A program made the translations under genes and the position numbers. The notes beneath the pieces were generated by a model. That model searched no databases, had not been told where the DNA came from, and saw only the letters and a program-made list of their open reading frames with translations. Below are positions 9,146-24,100 of a DNA stretch of 64,000 bases, in pieces. Source of the DNA: Bugulina stolonifera (Eukaryota > Bryozoa > Gymnolaemata > Cheilostomatida > Bugulidae); NCBI GenBank assembly GCA_935421135.1, contig OW285192.1, forward strand, positions 2,151,501-2,215,500, in the 5' to 3' direction. Each line of letters begins with the position of its first letter. Within the stretch, counting starts at the first letter, position 1.

Positions 9146-12100
9146 GGTTGAATTCAACAGATGGCCATTTCTCTTTTGCTACGCTGTCCAGTGTCCGATC
9201 ATTAACTTGTGACCCTGTTCAGAAAATTCTATTCTTTACAGATGAAGAAAAGCTAAGAATGGTAAGTTACCCACAATATAATGGATGGATATACACATGC
9301 GGCTGAACAGTAATGAAAGTAGAGCATTGAGAATAAATATGTGTTCCAAAGTTTCAATCTGAAATGACTATCTTATTCTATCTACACTTATACTATGGGT
9401 TATCCGAATGACCTCTCCCATTTGCCGATTTTCAGTAACAGCTATATTGTGTACTCATAGAGCCAACTAGCCAATGAAGTATTACGTATGAATATCTAGC
9501 AAACCGGTGCCAAGGTCTAACTCATGGCAATTTACGTGCAGCTGCAGGGTTACTCACAGCTTGTCTAAATACAATAACATTGTTTACCAGTGAGATCGGT
9601 CAACCAGACAATTATAGTGAATATACATGTATTTTGCATGTGAATAAAAAGGGCCAGTAGGTTATGTTAAAATTTAAATTTTGCAACTACCTATGAGATA
9701 TACTAAATTCAGCATTGTGATGTGACAGCTTGCAATATAGTGTAATAACATGACACTGGCATGCTACCCATCAAATGTTGAAATTGAAAAGTTTAAAATT
9801 TGAGAACATATATTACTAAAAGTCAGGGGGTTTGGTCATTTTCTATATATACATGTATATTGTATTTTTAGCAAGGAATTTGTCTGTGAGCAGTCAGAGA
9901 CTTGTTTCAAATCCATGAAAATACCAGTCCCTGACTGGAGTTTGAACTCGGGGCCTCTACGACTCCTAATCGCCTAGCACAGTGAACAGAACATGCTACC
10001 ACTACACCAGCTAAGCAGCTTTAAAAAAGAAGTTTCACGGATGAGCAGTAGACATGCTCTGAGCGAGCTGCACACTTATTGTGGCCACCTTGCGCCTTAC
10101 TGAATGTCAGGGGGTTTGGCCATTTTCTACATATATTGTATTTTTAGCAAGGAATTTGTCTATGAGCAATCAGAGACTTGTTTCAAATCCATGAAAATAC
10201 CAGTCCCTGACTGGGGTTTGAACCCGGGGCCTCTACGTCACCTAATCGCCTAACACAGTGATTAGGCGATTAAATGCCATAGAGGCCCCGGGTTCAAACC
10301 CCAGTCAGGGACTGGTATTTTCATGGATTTGAAACAAGTCTCTGACTGCTCACAGACAAATTCCTTGCTAAAAATACAATATATATATAGAAAATGGCCA
10401 AACCCCCTGACATTCAGTAAGGCGCAAGGTGGCCACAATAAGAGGGGTGCCCCCGTGTGCAGTTCGCTCAGAGCATGTCTACTGCTCATCCGTGAAGCTT
10501 CCTTTTTAAGGTTGCTTAGCTGGTGTAGTAGTAGCATGTTCTGTTCACTGTGCTAGGCGATTAGGTGTCGTAGAGGCCCCGGGTTTAAACCCCAGTCAGG
10601 GACTGGTATTTTCATGGATTTGAAACAAGTCTCTGACTGCTCACAGACAAATTCCTTGCTAAAAATACAATATATGTATTACTAACCATTGCCATCTAGA
10701 TAGAACATGATAACGCTCTAACTTTGAAATGTTGGTCCACTGTTTACAACATGCCTAAATAAAGTGTTGCTACATTGTATATAAATGAATGCTGGTATTC
10801 TTAAACACAATTTGATAAATGTTCTAAAATTTGTAACTAATCAGCTTTCAACAGTTTAACAGGCCATCTCCTACTGTTCTAGTTTAACATCAGCGGTTTC
10901 GGAGTCCGCACAATACAGGGTAAGACAGAACAATTTGCTTACAATCCCATCACTCAGAGGCTTTATATAATTGAGGGCTCACTTCAGCAAAAGCTCAAGT
11001 TTTTCAGCAAGAGAATTTCTCCTCCAGTCATGAAATCTATCATCTATAATTCTCGAAACTCATCCGGCTACAGGGATGGTGATCTGGGTGGAAGAGCCAG
11101 ATTTAGCTTGTAAGTTTAATATACTGTAAGGAAGCTGATGTCACATGGTACGTGTTACATGATATGTGTTACATGATACACGTTACATGATACACGTTAC
11201 ATGATACACGTTGCATGACACATGTTATACAATATGTGTTACATGATACGTGTTACATGATGCGTGTTACATGATACGTGTTACATGATACACGCTACAT
11301 GATACACGTTACATGACACATGTTATACAATATGTGTCACATTATATGCGTTACATGATACGTGTTACATGATACGTGTTACATGATACGTGTTACATGA
11401 TATGTGTTACACTGTGTATGTATCAGATGATATGTGTTGCATGATATCATTATGATAATGCTAAGAGTATTAGGATGAAAGAAAAGTACAGAATTAAAGC
11501 AGATAAATACATGCGTACAAAAAGTGGTTAACACTCTATGTATAGGAATGTGGTCATAAAACGAAGGGTTCCTTGTGTGCAGTTAGCTCAGAGCATGTTT
11601 ATTGCTCATTGGCGAAATGTCCAGTCACAAGGTTGCTGACCTGGTGTAGTGGTAATATATTCTGTCCAGGGACAGGGATTTTTATGGATGTGAAACAAGT
11701 AGCTAGCTGTTCAAAAGCTAAATTCCTTGTAACATTAGCATCATATAAGCAATTGTCAAGCATACAAATGGTACACATCAGACGCGTTATCAATTCAAAT
11801 ATTAGTGCATCAAAATTAGCGTAAAATAATACACGCAGTAGATAAGATAGATGTTATTGTTAGGCTCCAAATTTGCAGACGTATAATAATTGGCGAACTG
11901 TACAGAAATGCTAGGATGGCTTGTCATTTTAATGCGTAAGACACGGTACTTGTCTTAGAATAAAGGTACATGTACATCCCAAATAAAACACCTTGTATAA
12001 CCTTCTTCAGTGTACAAAGACATGTAATATTGTACTTGTCTTCAGCCTGAAGATTAACACAGAGTGACATACTGATGCAATCAATATATTACGCTCGTCT

Positions 12101-15100
12101 CTTTATTTGTAGAATTACATCTTTGGTGCATCTAAAAGAGGACTTATTTCTGCTAGCCGACACAGATAACCATGTGTTGAGACTAATTCAAGGTTTACCA
12201 GAATCAAATGTAACAATCAAAGTCTTCTCTGTATGTGACGCTCTATCACAAAAAACTAACGCAACAGATATATACACTGACCTCAGCAACTACACTTCTC
12301 TCACCTGTACTCTACACATGGTACATTGTCTCATTTCTCTCTTTAGACCAGTTGAAATTTTTCAAACTTAATCATTCGACTCGCTGGGGTAGTAGCGGTA
12401 GCGGCAGCGGTAGCGGCAGCGGTAGCGGCAGCGGTAGCGGCAGCGGTAGCGGCAGCGGTAGCGGCAGCGGTAGCGGCAGCGGTAGCGGCAGTGGTAGCGG
12501 CAGCAGCAGCGGCAGCGGTAGCAGCAGCAGCGGCAGCGGTAGCAGCAGCGGTAGCGGCAGCGGTAGCGATAGCGGTAGCAGTAGCAGTAGCAGTAGCTGT
12601 AGCAGTAGCTGTAGCAGTAGCAGTACTGCCCCTATTTGTTAAAACTCGTTAACTGCATACATTTTACTTTTTCACCTAGCCACCAAATAGTTTTGGTATT
12701 TGGTGGTTAATTTTCTACAATGTTATGTAATAGTAGGTTGTCTAAGGGTACATTGCATTACAGTAGCAGTTAGCAGTAGCAGTAGCAGTAGCAGTGGCAG
12801 TGGCAGTAGCAGTAGCAGTAGTAGTAGTAGTAGTAGTAGCAGTAGCAGTAGCAGTGGCAGTACTAGCAACAATGATAGGTAGTAGAAGCAGTTGATTTGT
12901 CGCTAATGTCATACCAAGGTACATGTGCATTGCAAAGTACAGATGAATAAGATAACATCACTTGATATGCTTAACGGAACTATTTTAAGGACCCAGCGTT
13001 GATTATTTTATTACCGGTTTGAGCCAACATCTTCTTCTGAACAACCCTGGATGTGTCAACAATGTTGGGAACCAGTGTTGTATCATAACAGGTACAACAC
13101 TAGAACACATTAGGACCAGATATCAGCTAACTTTCATAATTAAATCAGTGATAGTTAGTCTCAGATTAAAGTAGACATTAATCATCTGACATACATGTAC
13201 ATGTACAAATCATATTATCTTTTCCATTTCACAGCCCACTGACGTTTACACACAAGGAAGTAAGATTCTCGTAACTGATAGCGTGTCTGATGGAACGAGA
13301 AGCAGGGTCACGTCTTACTACTTCAAGAGTAAGTATTATGTAAAACAACTGGCCCTCCCTGGTGACCTTTTATATTCACTGACCCTCCCTGGTGGCCTTC
13401 ATATTTGCTGACTCTTCCTGGTGACCTTATATATTCACTTAACTTCTCTAGTGATATTCATGACCATGTTAACATGTTAACAATGAGGCGGTAGCAATGG
13501 GCTAACCAGTGGTGCTTGTTAAATACTGCTGGTTTCCAGCTGCAGGATATTTTATAATTCCAAGAAGAGTCTGCTCCTGACCTGGAGACAGTGAAACTGA
13601 TCTAACAGGCATGTACAGCTTTAAGTTATTGTCTATGTATTGGAAGTTATGCCCTTCATGATGATATTGAAATCATTAAAAGTACTACTGGTTTGAATAA
13701 TCCGGTCGGAGGTGATTGGAATTCAGCAACAAAGCTAATCAATCTCAACACTGAAGTTTTAATCTGTTGGTTTCCAGTTATTGAATGGGTGCTCCTGCCA
13801 TTATCTGTCATTATAAGCACAAAAAATTAATCGAACTAACAGAGAAAGGCAAATTAATGGCTTTTATAAAACTTTCAGCATATTTGTAATTAGCAAGTGA
13901 TGATAAGTCACGAATGGGCTCATGATTGTTATAATCTTGAGTGAATGATGTAACAGCTGCAGCACTGTAGAACTCTTTTGGAGCTCAAAACAATTACTAG
14001 GAATAGCCAATCAATGATTTCTAGATTGCAGGCATTGTTAATAAATTCTTGCTGTAACCCACCATAGTTTTGCTATTAACCCTGAACATTCTCATGAATG
14101 TTAAAGATCAAAAGTGTCTATAGTGAATTGTGAATCAGTATTTAGTGCCTGTATATGTCAGTTAATAAATTATTACAAACTTGCAGTGCTTCTTTACAAT
14201 ATACAATAGCTCGTGTCGCAGCCGTGGCTTAGTGGTTGGGATGTTGAACCTTCATGTTGGAAGTCCCAGGTTCGAATCTCGGTCACGGTGGTGCTAGGAA
14301 GAACATCCAGCCACAATTGCTCCTGTGCCTCATTAACGTCCTTGGGTTCATGCAAGCCAGCATGGCTGCAAGGCAACTCCTCTACCCTTGCCAAAAAAGC
14401 CGCCATGTTATCTGGGCCTTTTTTCACAGGGAGTTGACCAGCACTGGCACCTGGCAGCACGAGCTGCAAGGGGCTGGTCGTGCCGAGGAGTATAAGCTCA
14501 GCGAGCCTGGTGAATAGCTCATGCCATTTGCACACATAAAATAATAAATTGCAATGTAAAAGCTCTTGGTAAGGACGCCACCTAATGCTAAAAATAATAA
14601 ACTACCAAAGGTAACAGATTTTGAGAAAGACTAGTATGTCGGTTACCAGTCTACTTTAATATACATACTCCATGAGTTCAACAATAGAATGTACTTGAAG
14701 ACTGTACATTGATGGACATGCACATCAAAAGAAGTTAATGCGTATGTTTCAGAGTGTGTAGCATTACTTCCTGTTCTGCACGTCTCGGAGGAAGACAGTA
14801 TGCTCAAATGGTTAGTTGAAGACGACTGCCAGCCTTATCTACTGCTCGCTTGCACAGTTGCTAATGATTGTCTCAATAAAACATATGGGAACCTGCAAGT
14901 AGGTTAGTTTTCTGAATGTGATTGCACTACAATTAAAATGCTCTTCTGTGTGTGCATAGGCAAACTTGGAATAATATCTAGCCTCTCTAACCTGTTGCAA
15001 CATTATACTCTGGTAAATATTTGTCACACCTGATCAAAGTTTCACCTTGCCTAACTTTTACTTGTCTAGTCATTAGAGTTTTTCATCTTGATATTGCATA

Positions 15101-18100
15101 TCAGTAAAAAAATGTGTTTCTACAAAAATTCTGAGAGGTGCTTATACGTAACATGTATGTTGGATAATATAGAAAGCAGAAAGATAGCTGCAAAACAATT
15201 TCTTTCAATTATTGTATCTAATGTGATGTGTGATATGATGCCGGTGACTTTCATACTTTTTCAGGTACAGAAGTTACAGAACAGTTGAGTAGCCTCCATT
15301 TAGGTGCCAAATCTCAGCTAAATATAACAGTGTGGTATGGTTATAGTCCAGCCTATTCGGTTAGCATTCTCTGGCCTACTAAATTCTTAGGTAATTTAAC
15401 TCTCACAGTAAGAAGTAGAATGCAAACTAAAGTAGTTACAACTAAAGGTATTGACTACAATTCTACTATGACTGTAAGAGATGGAAGGAGGTATACCATC
15501 ACCTGTGAGATCATCACTCCTCATCCAATCACAAACATCAAACTCAAAGTAAGTAATCTAGTCAATTATAATAAATAAGGGATTATCTAGCTAAGATGTC
15601 TGCTGAGGTTTTTACTCATTGCTCTACTGTGTCAACGTGTTTTAGATCTGAACATGGCAAAGTCAATGCAATTACTTCATGATGGTTTATACATGTAGGC
15701 TTGGATGCATTTATCCGCTCTCTATTCATGAGTAACTGCAATATGAAATTTGTTTTGTTTGAGCTTACGCACACACATTTGTAGCTTGCATTGAATGAGT
15801 GCTCTTCCCTCCACAGTATCTTAGATAGCAAATAGACACTCTAAACCAAAGGTATTCAAACCATAGCCTTTGTGCTTCTATTTGCTTGCCTGTTTCTGTT
15901 GGCCAAAAGTAAAAAATCCCCTTGATATACCAGACATCAAGTCTTTTACATCCATTCAATTCTTAGGTATGTTGCTTGATGCACAATATTGCAAACTCAC
16001 CTGATCATGTGCATGGGAATACATCCATGGTTACTGGTCCACATGGTTACATGGATACTAGTTCACATGGTTATATGTTTACATGATTACATGGTTACAT
16101 GGTTAAATGTTTACATGGCTACATGGTTACATGGTTACATAGTTACATGGCTACATGGTAACTAGTTTATGTACAGTAGTTACATGGTTACATGATTACA
16201 TGGTTACTAGTTTACATGGTTGCAGGGTTGCTTGTTTGCATGAATGTATGATTACATGGTTACATGGTTACATGGTTACATGGTTACATGGTTACATGGT
16301 TGCATGGTTACATGGTTACATGGTTACATGGTTACATGGTTTCATGGTTACATGGTTACATACATGGTCCAATCCATAAGCATGACTCTCAAGGTACTAC
16401 TTAACCTATAGCTACAAATATAAGCAATCTGATAAGTATAAAGCTTTCTTCTGTTAATTTAGTTGAGTCAACACAATTTCAATTTTGCAGTAAATAATTT
16501 ATATCAGTATGCAAACGTTTTTATAGCGTATTTGAAATGCATACCATGGTTGCCATTCGTGGGAACACTGTAAAATTGTAAAAGTTTGTACACACAATCC
16601 AAGTTTATACACATATCCTGAATTTATACTGATAACCAAGTTTTTACACATGTATATGTTCTGAAGTTGACAGTGAACTGTGATGAGGTAACTTCACCAG
16701 ATCATGTGACCTACATAAGGGACGATATAGGTAGACCTGTTGTGAAAAGAGTTAAAGAGATCAAAGGATATCAGTTTGACCAGAGATTTGATGGAGGTAA
16801 GCAGAATTGTTCTCCATGTTGTATTCTTCAGCATTTAAACTACATTGTATGCCTTTTTGACGCAGTATTGCTGATGATGTATACTACCTGCAAGGACTTG
16901 AGTTCACGTCCTACTGATGACCTCAGAGGTTTGCTCCCGAAGGAAGATGATACATGTACATTTTGTATATATTATGTTCTTATGGTTTGACTACCCGAAG
17001 ACTGTGCCAACCGAAAGTAAAATATTTAATCAAACAACAAAATTAAACTGACATGAGTGTGTGGTGTCGTGGATTTAACGTAATGGACATTTAGAATCTG
17101 GTTCTCCGTTTCGACATCTCATCCAGCTAGTTGATGATTACTGTTGCAGAACCAATCCCTATATATTGTGGTGCTAACTGGAGTGTATCACCACAAAATA
17201 TCTTCACTCCACAGCTAGTAGATACTCTGAAAGTAGCTCTGCTCCATGTTAAGGTCTACAAAGAAGGCTGCGTTGCTAGAGAGGTCAAAGTTCAAGATGT
17301 AGGACAGGAAGATGAGTCATTGGTTCAAAACTTTTGGTTTTCCCAGAAAAGTGAGGTGACATTTGCTAACATCACCAACAGTTGTGCAGGTAGTATTAGT
17401 ATTCTACAGTCCAGTCCGAACATGAGCATATACTGTATTTATAGTCCTGTTTAATAAAACACTGTATGAATAACTAGACTAGTACTTGAGTGTGACGTTG
17501 CATGTGGATACTTCATTTTACACGTAGTGATAAATTAATTGACCTTGTATGCAGACGTGCTGCTTGCTATCCCATTCTGCTTGCTGCTTTTACTATTATA
17601 AGGGATGATGGTTTAGAAGGTCCAGCTGACCTTTTCACCAATGTGGCATCATGTTGAGAGTCCTCGGTCTTGTAACAGTGTATATATCTGTAATTGATTT
17701 AAAATCACAGCATCGTTTCAATACCCGTGTAACGTAGGTTAGTAATATTGTTATATCACAACACAAGACCCGATATTGGCCTTATGCTGCCAATAACACA
17801 AAACCCAGCATTGGCCACAACAGCAGTGGCTCAGTAAATACATGATTATCTGGATGGCTTGTGCACCATCTACAATGTATTTTCCTTCACTGTAGAGAAA
17901 AACTCTTCTTTGATGGTCAGACAATGCAGCAGAGCAGGTTCCCCTACTTCTCCTTGTACAGATTGTGACAAATGTGAGTTGGAAGAAATTTTTTTAAGTA
18001 GCAAAATCTAAATAGCGTATGCAGTTGTGCCAATAATACAGATATACGTCTACATGTAGACAGAATTAGCAGAATCACATTTACAGTATATTTATGCTGT

Positions 18101-21100
18101 GTTCTAAATCGATATTGCTGGGAACATTACTCAGATAATGCAAAGTTGTATTTAGATTTCCCAATAGATAGTTCAGGTGTAATATAATGTATACATGCAC
18201 AGTATTGAACGAGCAAACATACAAGTTGTAATAAAATTTAAGTTTTGTGCGGCCTCCTCTAATCTCTGTCTGGTTTTTGTCTTCCCTCCCAGCAAATGAA
18301 GTGCTTTTTTAGATCGGGTTTCATTTTGATATCAAATCAACATACTAGAAAATCATGATACTTCTTGTCATGGAGTTTAATTGTGGTGCACAACATAATC
18401 GTACAGATTAATATAATGCTAATATTCACGAACATTTTTCAAGTTTAATAACAGTATTAGTCTATCCAAGTGATCAAGTTTTATTCTAGATTAGAGCTGC
18501 AGAGTTCAGCAAGAGTAACTTGTGTTACAATTGGACTAAAAGAAGACTTGTTTTAACACCAAACTGCATGTATTCCAATACTCTCACCTTCAGCATACAG
18601 CATTAATGAACACTTTAAGTTTAATTTTTCTATGGATAGTTATATCTGTGAACTGTCTGATTTAATAGTGTATATCATACGTATGGTTTTCTGTCCATCT
18701 ATTGTTAATACTTTCTCTTTCCAACACAGACTGTCAGCCAGTTGATCAGTACTCTATAGATCTGCAGTTTAACAGGCAAAATACTCTCTTATACTGGCCA
18801 ATCAGAGCACACTGCTTTCTAAGTTACACCAGAAAGATTTGTCTCAGGTCTACAGATGTAGCAACTGATGGTGACTGTTTAAACACACAAGTTATAATAT
18901 CTAACACAGGTAGAGTTGATACATTTTCATGCTTCTAATACTGGTACTGCTAACATCTTATGCGTGCACATAATTTGTCAAACAATATTAGTTCAACTTG
19001 TATTAGTTTGTATTTATCATACAATCATGTAAACGTTAAATTTTCTGAATCACAGCTTGCCACTTGGCAGTCAGTACCAGATAATGTAACCTTATATTGG
19101 TTACGTTGTTGCCTAGCTGAATATCTGATAAACACCGTTATTACGTTACAAGCAATCTCTATGAATATTAGATACTTCACTGTGCCAATAACTTGCTCCA
19201 GTAGAATGCTATATATTTATTATTCTTAATAACCTCTATTGGATAAATTTACAAATTTGCACTTGTGTGCAAGTTGCAGTTAACTACCACATTTAGCTGG
19301 GACCTAATTCTAGCACAGCCTACGTAAAACCTACTGTATTATTAATGATCAATAATGTTCTACCGTAAAAGGACTGTTTGGTTACATTTTCCTGTTATAG
19401 ACTCCTTGATTGAAAAAGTACTTGCTGTGGACGGAACTCTTGCAGAGCAAGTTAACTATATAACAGTAAAATTGACGAACGTTACGAACGATGGGAGACC
19501 GGTGAGGAGCAATGAGGTCGTTTACCCGGACAATGCGGGTAAGCCAGATAATTAGTGTGGCATTGAATGACACTCATGGAATTTCTATTTGCTTACAAAC
19601 AATTCACAGAAGTCATTGCTACCCACAAGCATACTTGCCAAGTTTCTAGAGTTATGTGGGGACACTCCTGAGATTTAGACCTCCCTCATCATCCTAAACT
19701 CTAACATTTCTCCCGGGATTTACTGATTGAACTAACAAAAATAACACAACTGTTTGTCACTTAATTTTCATTAAAACTATGGCAATAAGTCACTCACATG
19801 ATTAATCATTAGTGGGAGGTGCTTGCCACACGCAGAAAGTTGTACAATGATACCATTTGCTGAAAAAACACTCTTAATGCTGGTAATTTCAAGCGAGCAT
19901 TGCTGTTTGATTTGTAATGGTGATAGTACAGGTCCAACAATGTCAGAATTTTTGTTGTCATTTTCGTTAGCTATTAGAAGATTTTGTGAACTGCATTAAA
20001 ACACCAACAATACTACACTATACTACTATGATTTTGAGGTATATATACAACCAACTTTCAAAAGAGATATCTGCACATTAATATGCTATTGCTAGTGCAC
20101 ATGTTCCATCACCTTGGCAAATCACAATCATGCTGTTTATCCATCCTGTACATATGCCAAATATTTATTTTTAGTACTGATGCAAGAATGTTGTAGATAT
20201 TCCTGGACTCTCTCTAACACTTGCAACTGATGCCATTAATGACGTGTCACAAGGCAATCCTGATGCCACTTTGATGTCGCCAAAGGTTGTCACTGTGTCC
20301 CCCAGCTCTCCTACAACCCTACAATGTTCCATTCGTACATTTGCTCCTGTTAAAGACAGTATAGAATTTAAGGTAATATACATTTTAGATGTTGAATAGA
20401 TTAGGTTTTTAGCCAATCATATGTGTCCGTGTAAATGGACTATGTTCTGTGGTAAAAATATCACTCATTTACCTTCTCAGCTTTACTCCATGAGATTAAA
20501 ATTATACCGAATTTACATGGTTTGTTAGAAGTTCCTTTCTGTGAAGATTAATTGGAACTGTAGAAATATCCACAACAGATTTTGAGCGAAAGCGTAATGT
20601 TTGTAGTTGACGAATTAATTGGTAGATGTACATTGGTTGCGAGGAACGAAAAGATGCTGTCAAGTCCACATCAAGGAGAAGTGATGCCATTGATGGAGTT
20701 AGTGATGTCATTTCCTATGAGCACCTAATAGAGTCAGCAGGTCTATACTTACGCAGAGAGAACGCCACAGTGGGAGGTGCGATTGTAGCTTACACTTCCA
20801 TTGCTTAAAGTTGTGTCATTTCTTCCTACATTTAACAGATGTCAGCAGTGTTAAAATTTAGTAGAGTACTTGTCAAACAGGTACAGAATCTTGCCACATC
20901 TGAATGTGTCACCTATTTCATCTGGGATTAAAGGCTTTCCAAGTTTCATTTCTTTATACCATAACCACACAAAATTGGAGGAGGTGGTGGGGGAGGGGGG
21001 CAAAGCGGACATTTACCACCCTCGACTGCTGGCCAGCAAATAATTTGTTCTCTTCATGAACAAGTTTCAATGTCATTTTTAAAGTAAAGACACTCTCTTC

Positions 21101-24100
21101 TAACTCCTCACCACCACTCCTCACCAACATTCCTCACAAATGTTCAAGCGTCTCTAATTTGCTATTTGATTCCCTTTGAGACATCAGATACTAGCATACT
21201 TGCCAAGTGTCCAGATTTTGTCAGGACACTCCCTGGTTTTTGTGCCTGTCCCTACTAATTTTCCAGCTGTCCTGATTTTCTATGTATGGTGAAAATGTTA
21301 CCAAACCGCATCGAACACAAGATACAACCTAAAATAAGTCATTTACATTGAAGAAAATATCTTACAAGCCACTAAATAACACTATAATTGATAATTTGAT
21401 ACTTTTCAGCGATCATTTTTCTACAAATAATGTACACCCAAACTATGTCCAGGGATTCTGGTGCCTGCCCAGGGATTTTTGAGCCAAAAAGTCCAAACTT
21501 TTTGCTCCTTCTTCTTGGCAAATATGGATACTAGGTGACATACTGAAAACCTACCCACATCGCAGGTGGTCTTTTAGAACCTTGGTTTAGGTTATTTAAC
21601 CCCCTCAACCAAAAGTAATATTGTTGCAGCCCTCTGCCATTACAACACAGAGTGTCAAAGTTTAAAATCTTTTCAACCATTTGCAACGTACATCTACATG
21701 TATGCCTATGAAATTTCTATTCATTGAGGAGGAATCCCTCACAAGCTTATACTCTTGCAGAGTACCTGCCAGTGCTTTGTGAGTGGAGGTGGGTGGTATC
21801 TAATGCCCCACCTAATAAGTATCTGCGAAGAACACTGCTACACATAAAGCTGGTTGATCCTGCTGATGAACATTATAATGAATCATTAGCCGACTCCAAA
21901 GTATCTCCATCTTGGTTCCAATACCAGAATGGTTCAGATGTAGCAACAGAAGTGTTCCAACAACAGTGTCAAAGTGAGTAACTTAAACTCAGTATTATTC
22001 AATCTACCTTCATCCAGCATAGGTGTGATATTGTAACGGTTTTTGGGTTTTGGTATGGTCATCCTGAGACGACTCCCGAGTCCAAAATGAGGTGCCTATG
22101 AGTGGTGCTAGGCCTTCTCATTACATGAATGATTGACGGGTACCAGTAGTCAAAGAACTACCAAAGACGACCCATATGATCCCGAGTCAATGCTTGTTCG
22201 CTATACTGAGAAAGAGAGTGATCCGACCTAGTAGGCAGTTCGTGTTGCAAGGTCAAGGACCTTAACAACTAGAATGACTTATCTACGAAGTGAAAGTCTC
22301 TATGTATAAGTATAGAAGTGTCTTTATTGAGATTCAAGCATGAACTGAGACAACAAACATGAAAACAATGGCCTTTATATAGTAATAGAACTTCCGGAGG
22401 AAGTTCCGGTAAAAAGGCCTACGTAGTGTCGTAAAAAGACGACGTAAGGTCGTCCAAAAATTGCGCAACAACATGGCGGCCGGAAGCCCGATGGCCGACC
22501 CAAAATAGGTCGGGTTTGACAAAAGATGCTTAAAATCATCTAGATCATATGCAAAATCAATATCAAGTATTTCTGAGTGGTTGGGCCTCTTTACATGGGT
22601 ATAAAAGCAGTATAATGACTCAGTAATGCTATATACAGGTATGTAATAGGTATGTAATTATTAGTGTATGGTTAGACATGCATAACAATGTAGGAATGAG
22701 CATCAAAACAGCTAAGTGCAAGAGAACAAGTTTTAGATGAGTAGTGCTGTGGCAACTACTAGGCACTTAGGGTGCTATAAGGTCCATCAGGGTGACTGGA
22801 GTCGTATGTACAAATGTCCTGAACCATTACAATATAGATATCTCTGATTGGACTAGGTCTGATAAAATACTATTCGTTTTTGGAAACTGTACTAGCTCAT
22901 ATGAGACTGCTTTTAGTATTCGAACACAGCTGAAGCGTTCAGGCGGGACTAATGCTTGATCTGAAGGGGACTTCCCTTGTTAACAATAAATATTATTACC
23001 AGGCATGCCTAACCTAGCGTTATATTATTAAATAAAATAAATTTTTATTGCTGCAGATTGCTATTTATAAAGCTTGCACGTGCAATATTCGAATACGCCT
23101 ATTATCCCTGTTTGTCCTACCACACTAAGTGCCCAAAGTTCCAGTTCTGTGTAGAAACCACATTGCAGGAACAATATATAAGAGAGACTAGTGATGATGG
23201 TACTGAAGTGAGAGCTCATTGTATTACATTTGGAAATGTCTACAAATGTTTGTTGGAAACTCAAGTTGCCATGGCTAACTCTTAATTGTGACTCTCCAAG
23301 ACACCAAGTCAATCCTCTTTAGTAACTAATCAAAAGTATTTAAGTTTTGGTGAAATATTGTGACTATACGTCATGTACATGTAAATAATTGTACCAAAAG
23401 TTCCAATTTTAAAGCAATACATGTATATAGGCTACTATAATTATTGCTTTGACGTAAAATTTGTTACAACTTGGCTAATTTTGATTGTGGCTATTTCTAT
23501 TCATTGCAATTTTGTACAGCTTCTAAATAAAGACATGAGTCATCAAATATTTCAAAATAACTGTTTTGTCATCACCATCATTAAATCGCAGTTGCAAGTT
23601 TCTGCTTGATACATTATATTCAACTCACGAGTTACTGTATTCTAATGAGCCACAAACAGGTACTTACATGTAAATTAACTTAATAAAGAAAGGCTCAGAT
23701 CAGTACAATACTAGTATACAGTATAAGATGTAAAGTGGGTCATGTTTTGGTGTCAGATATTCACAAGATGAAGTGCCCTATAACTTCGTTGACTGTCTAA
23801 AACCCATCACTTTGGTTGTAGGAAAATCTGAGATCTTCTCCAGAGACAACTGTATAATGAGAGAGTGTACAGATTGTGAGAAGTGTAAGTATACTACATG
23901 TACTCTTTGCTCAGGGCCAGGGCTCAGGGCGAGGTATTTTCATGGAATTGAAACTAGTCTCTGAGTGCTCATTAAAATAAATTATGTTAAGCAACAGATG
24001 AGATAAGGAGGAGGTGAAGTATTACAGTAGTTAAGGTGTTTAGGTCTCTGGTACACAAGAGTAACTAGCAGCAGCTTTTTTGTTTCTACAATAGATCTCT

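Larger units (their letters stand above)
9146..13328 (+). other. Receptor exons 1-4: NHL-like propeller segment
   Basis: The exons encode blades such as VQKILFFTDEEKLRM, NPITQRLYIIEG, DGDLGGRARFSLITSLVHL and GSKILVTDSVSDGTRS. The G.A.F....G......LF.ADT.NH.+R.I signature is characteristic of NHL repeats, which form beta-propellers that bind protein or carbohydrate partners. At most four blades are seen, fewer than a closed six-blade propeller, so the upstream exons probably hold the rest. Confidence 0.6.
14753..23884 (+). other. Receptor exons 5-15: two copies of a multi-exon extracellular module
   Basis: Exons 6-9 and 12-15 are parallel in exon phase and in sequence landmarks. TITCEI...NIKLK|LTVNCDE corresponds to TLQCSI...SIEFK|MYIGCEE. 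PIYCGANWSVS...LLHVKVY corresponds to PVLCEWRWVVS...LLHIKLV. CTDCDK corresponds to CTDCEK. Intron phases at matching positions are the same (0, 1, 1, 1). This indicates duplication of a whole exon block. The fold is not recognised; conserved Cys and sequons fit an extracellular beta-sandwich. Confidence 0.6.

Noticed and set aside
10262..10556. Overlapping open frames on both strands at the SINE palindrome
   Set aside because: Mirror frames of the inverted SINE copies with no coding motif.
12235..12642. Gly-Ser repeat open frame that might extend receptor exon 3
   Set aside because: It is in a different frame from exon 3, and exon 3 joins exon 4 in phase 0 without it.
12978..13090. Possible extra receptor exon (VDYFITGLSQHLLLNN)
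   Set aside because: Its entry and exit phases do not match exons 3 and 4, and joining it to exon 4 gives an immediate stop.
14214..14290. tRNA gene
   Set aside because: Boxes A and B are present but the acceptor stem does not close and a SINE body follows; the related copy at 53150-53295 supports a SINE.
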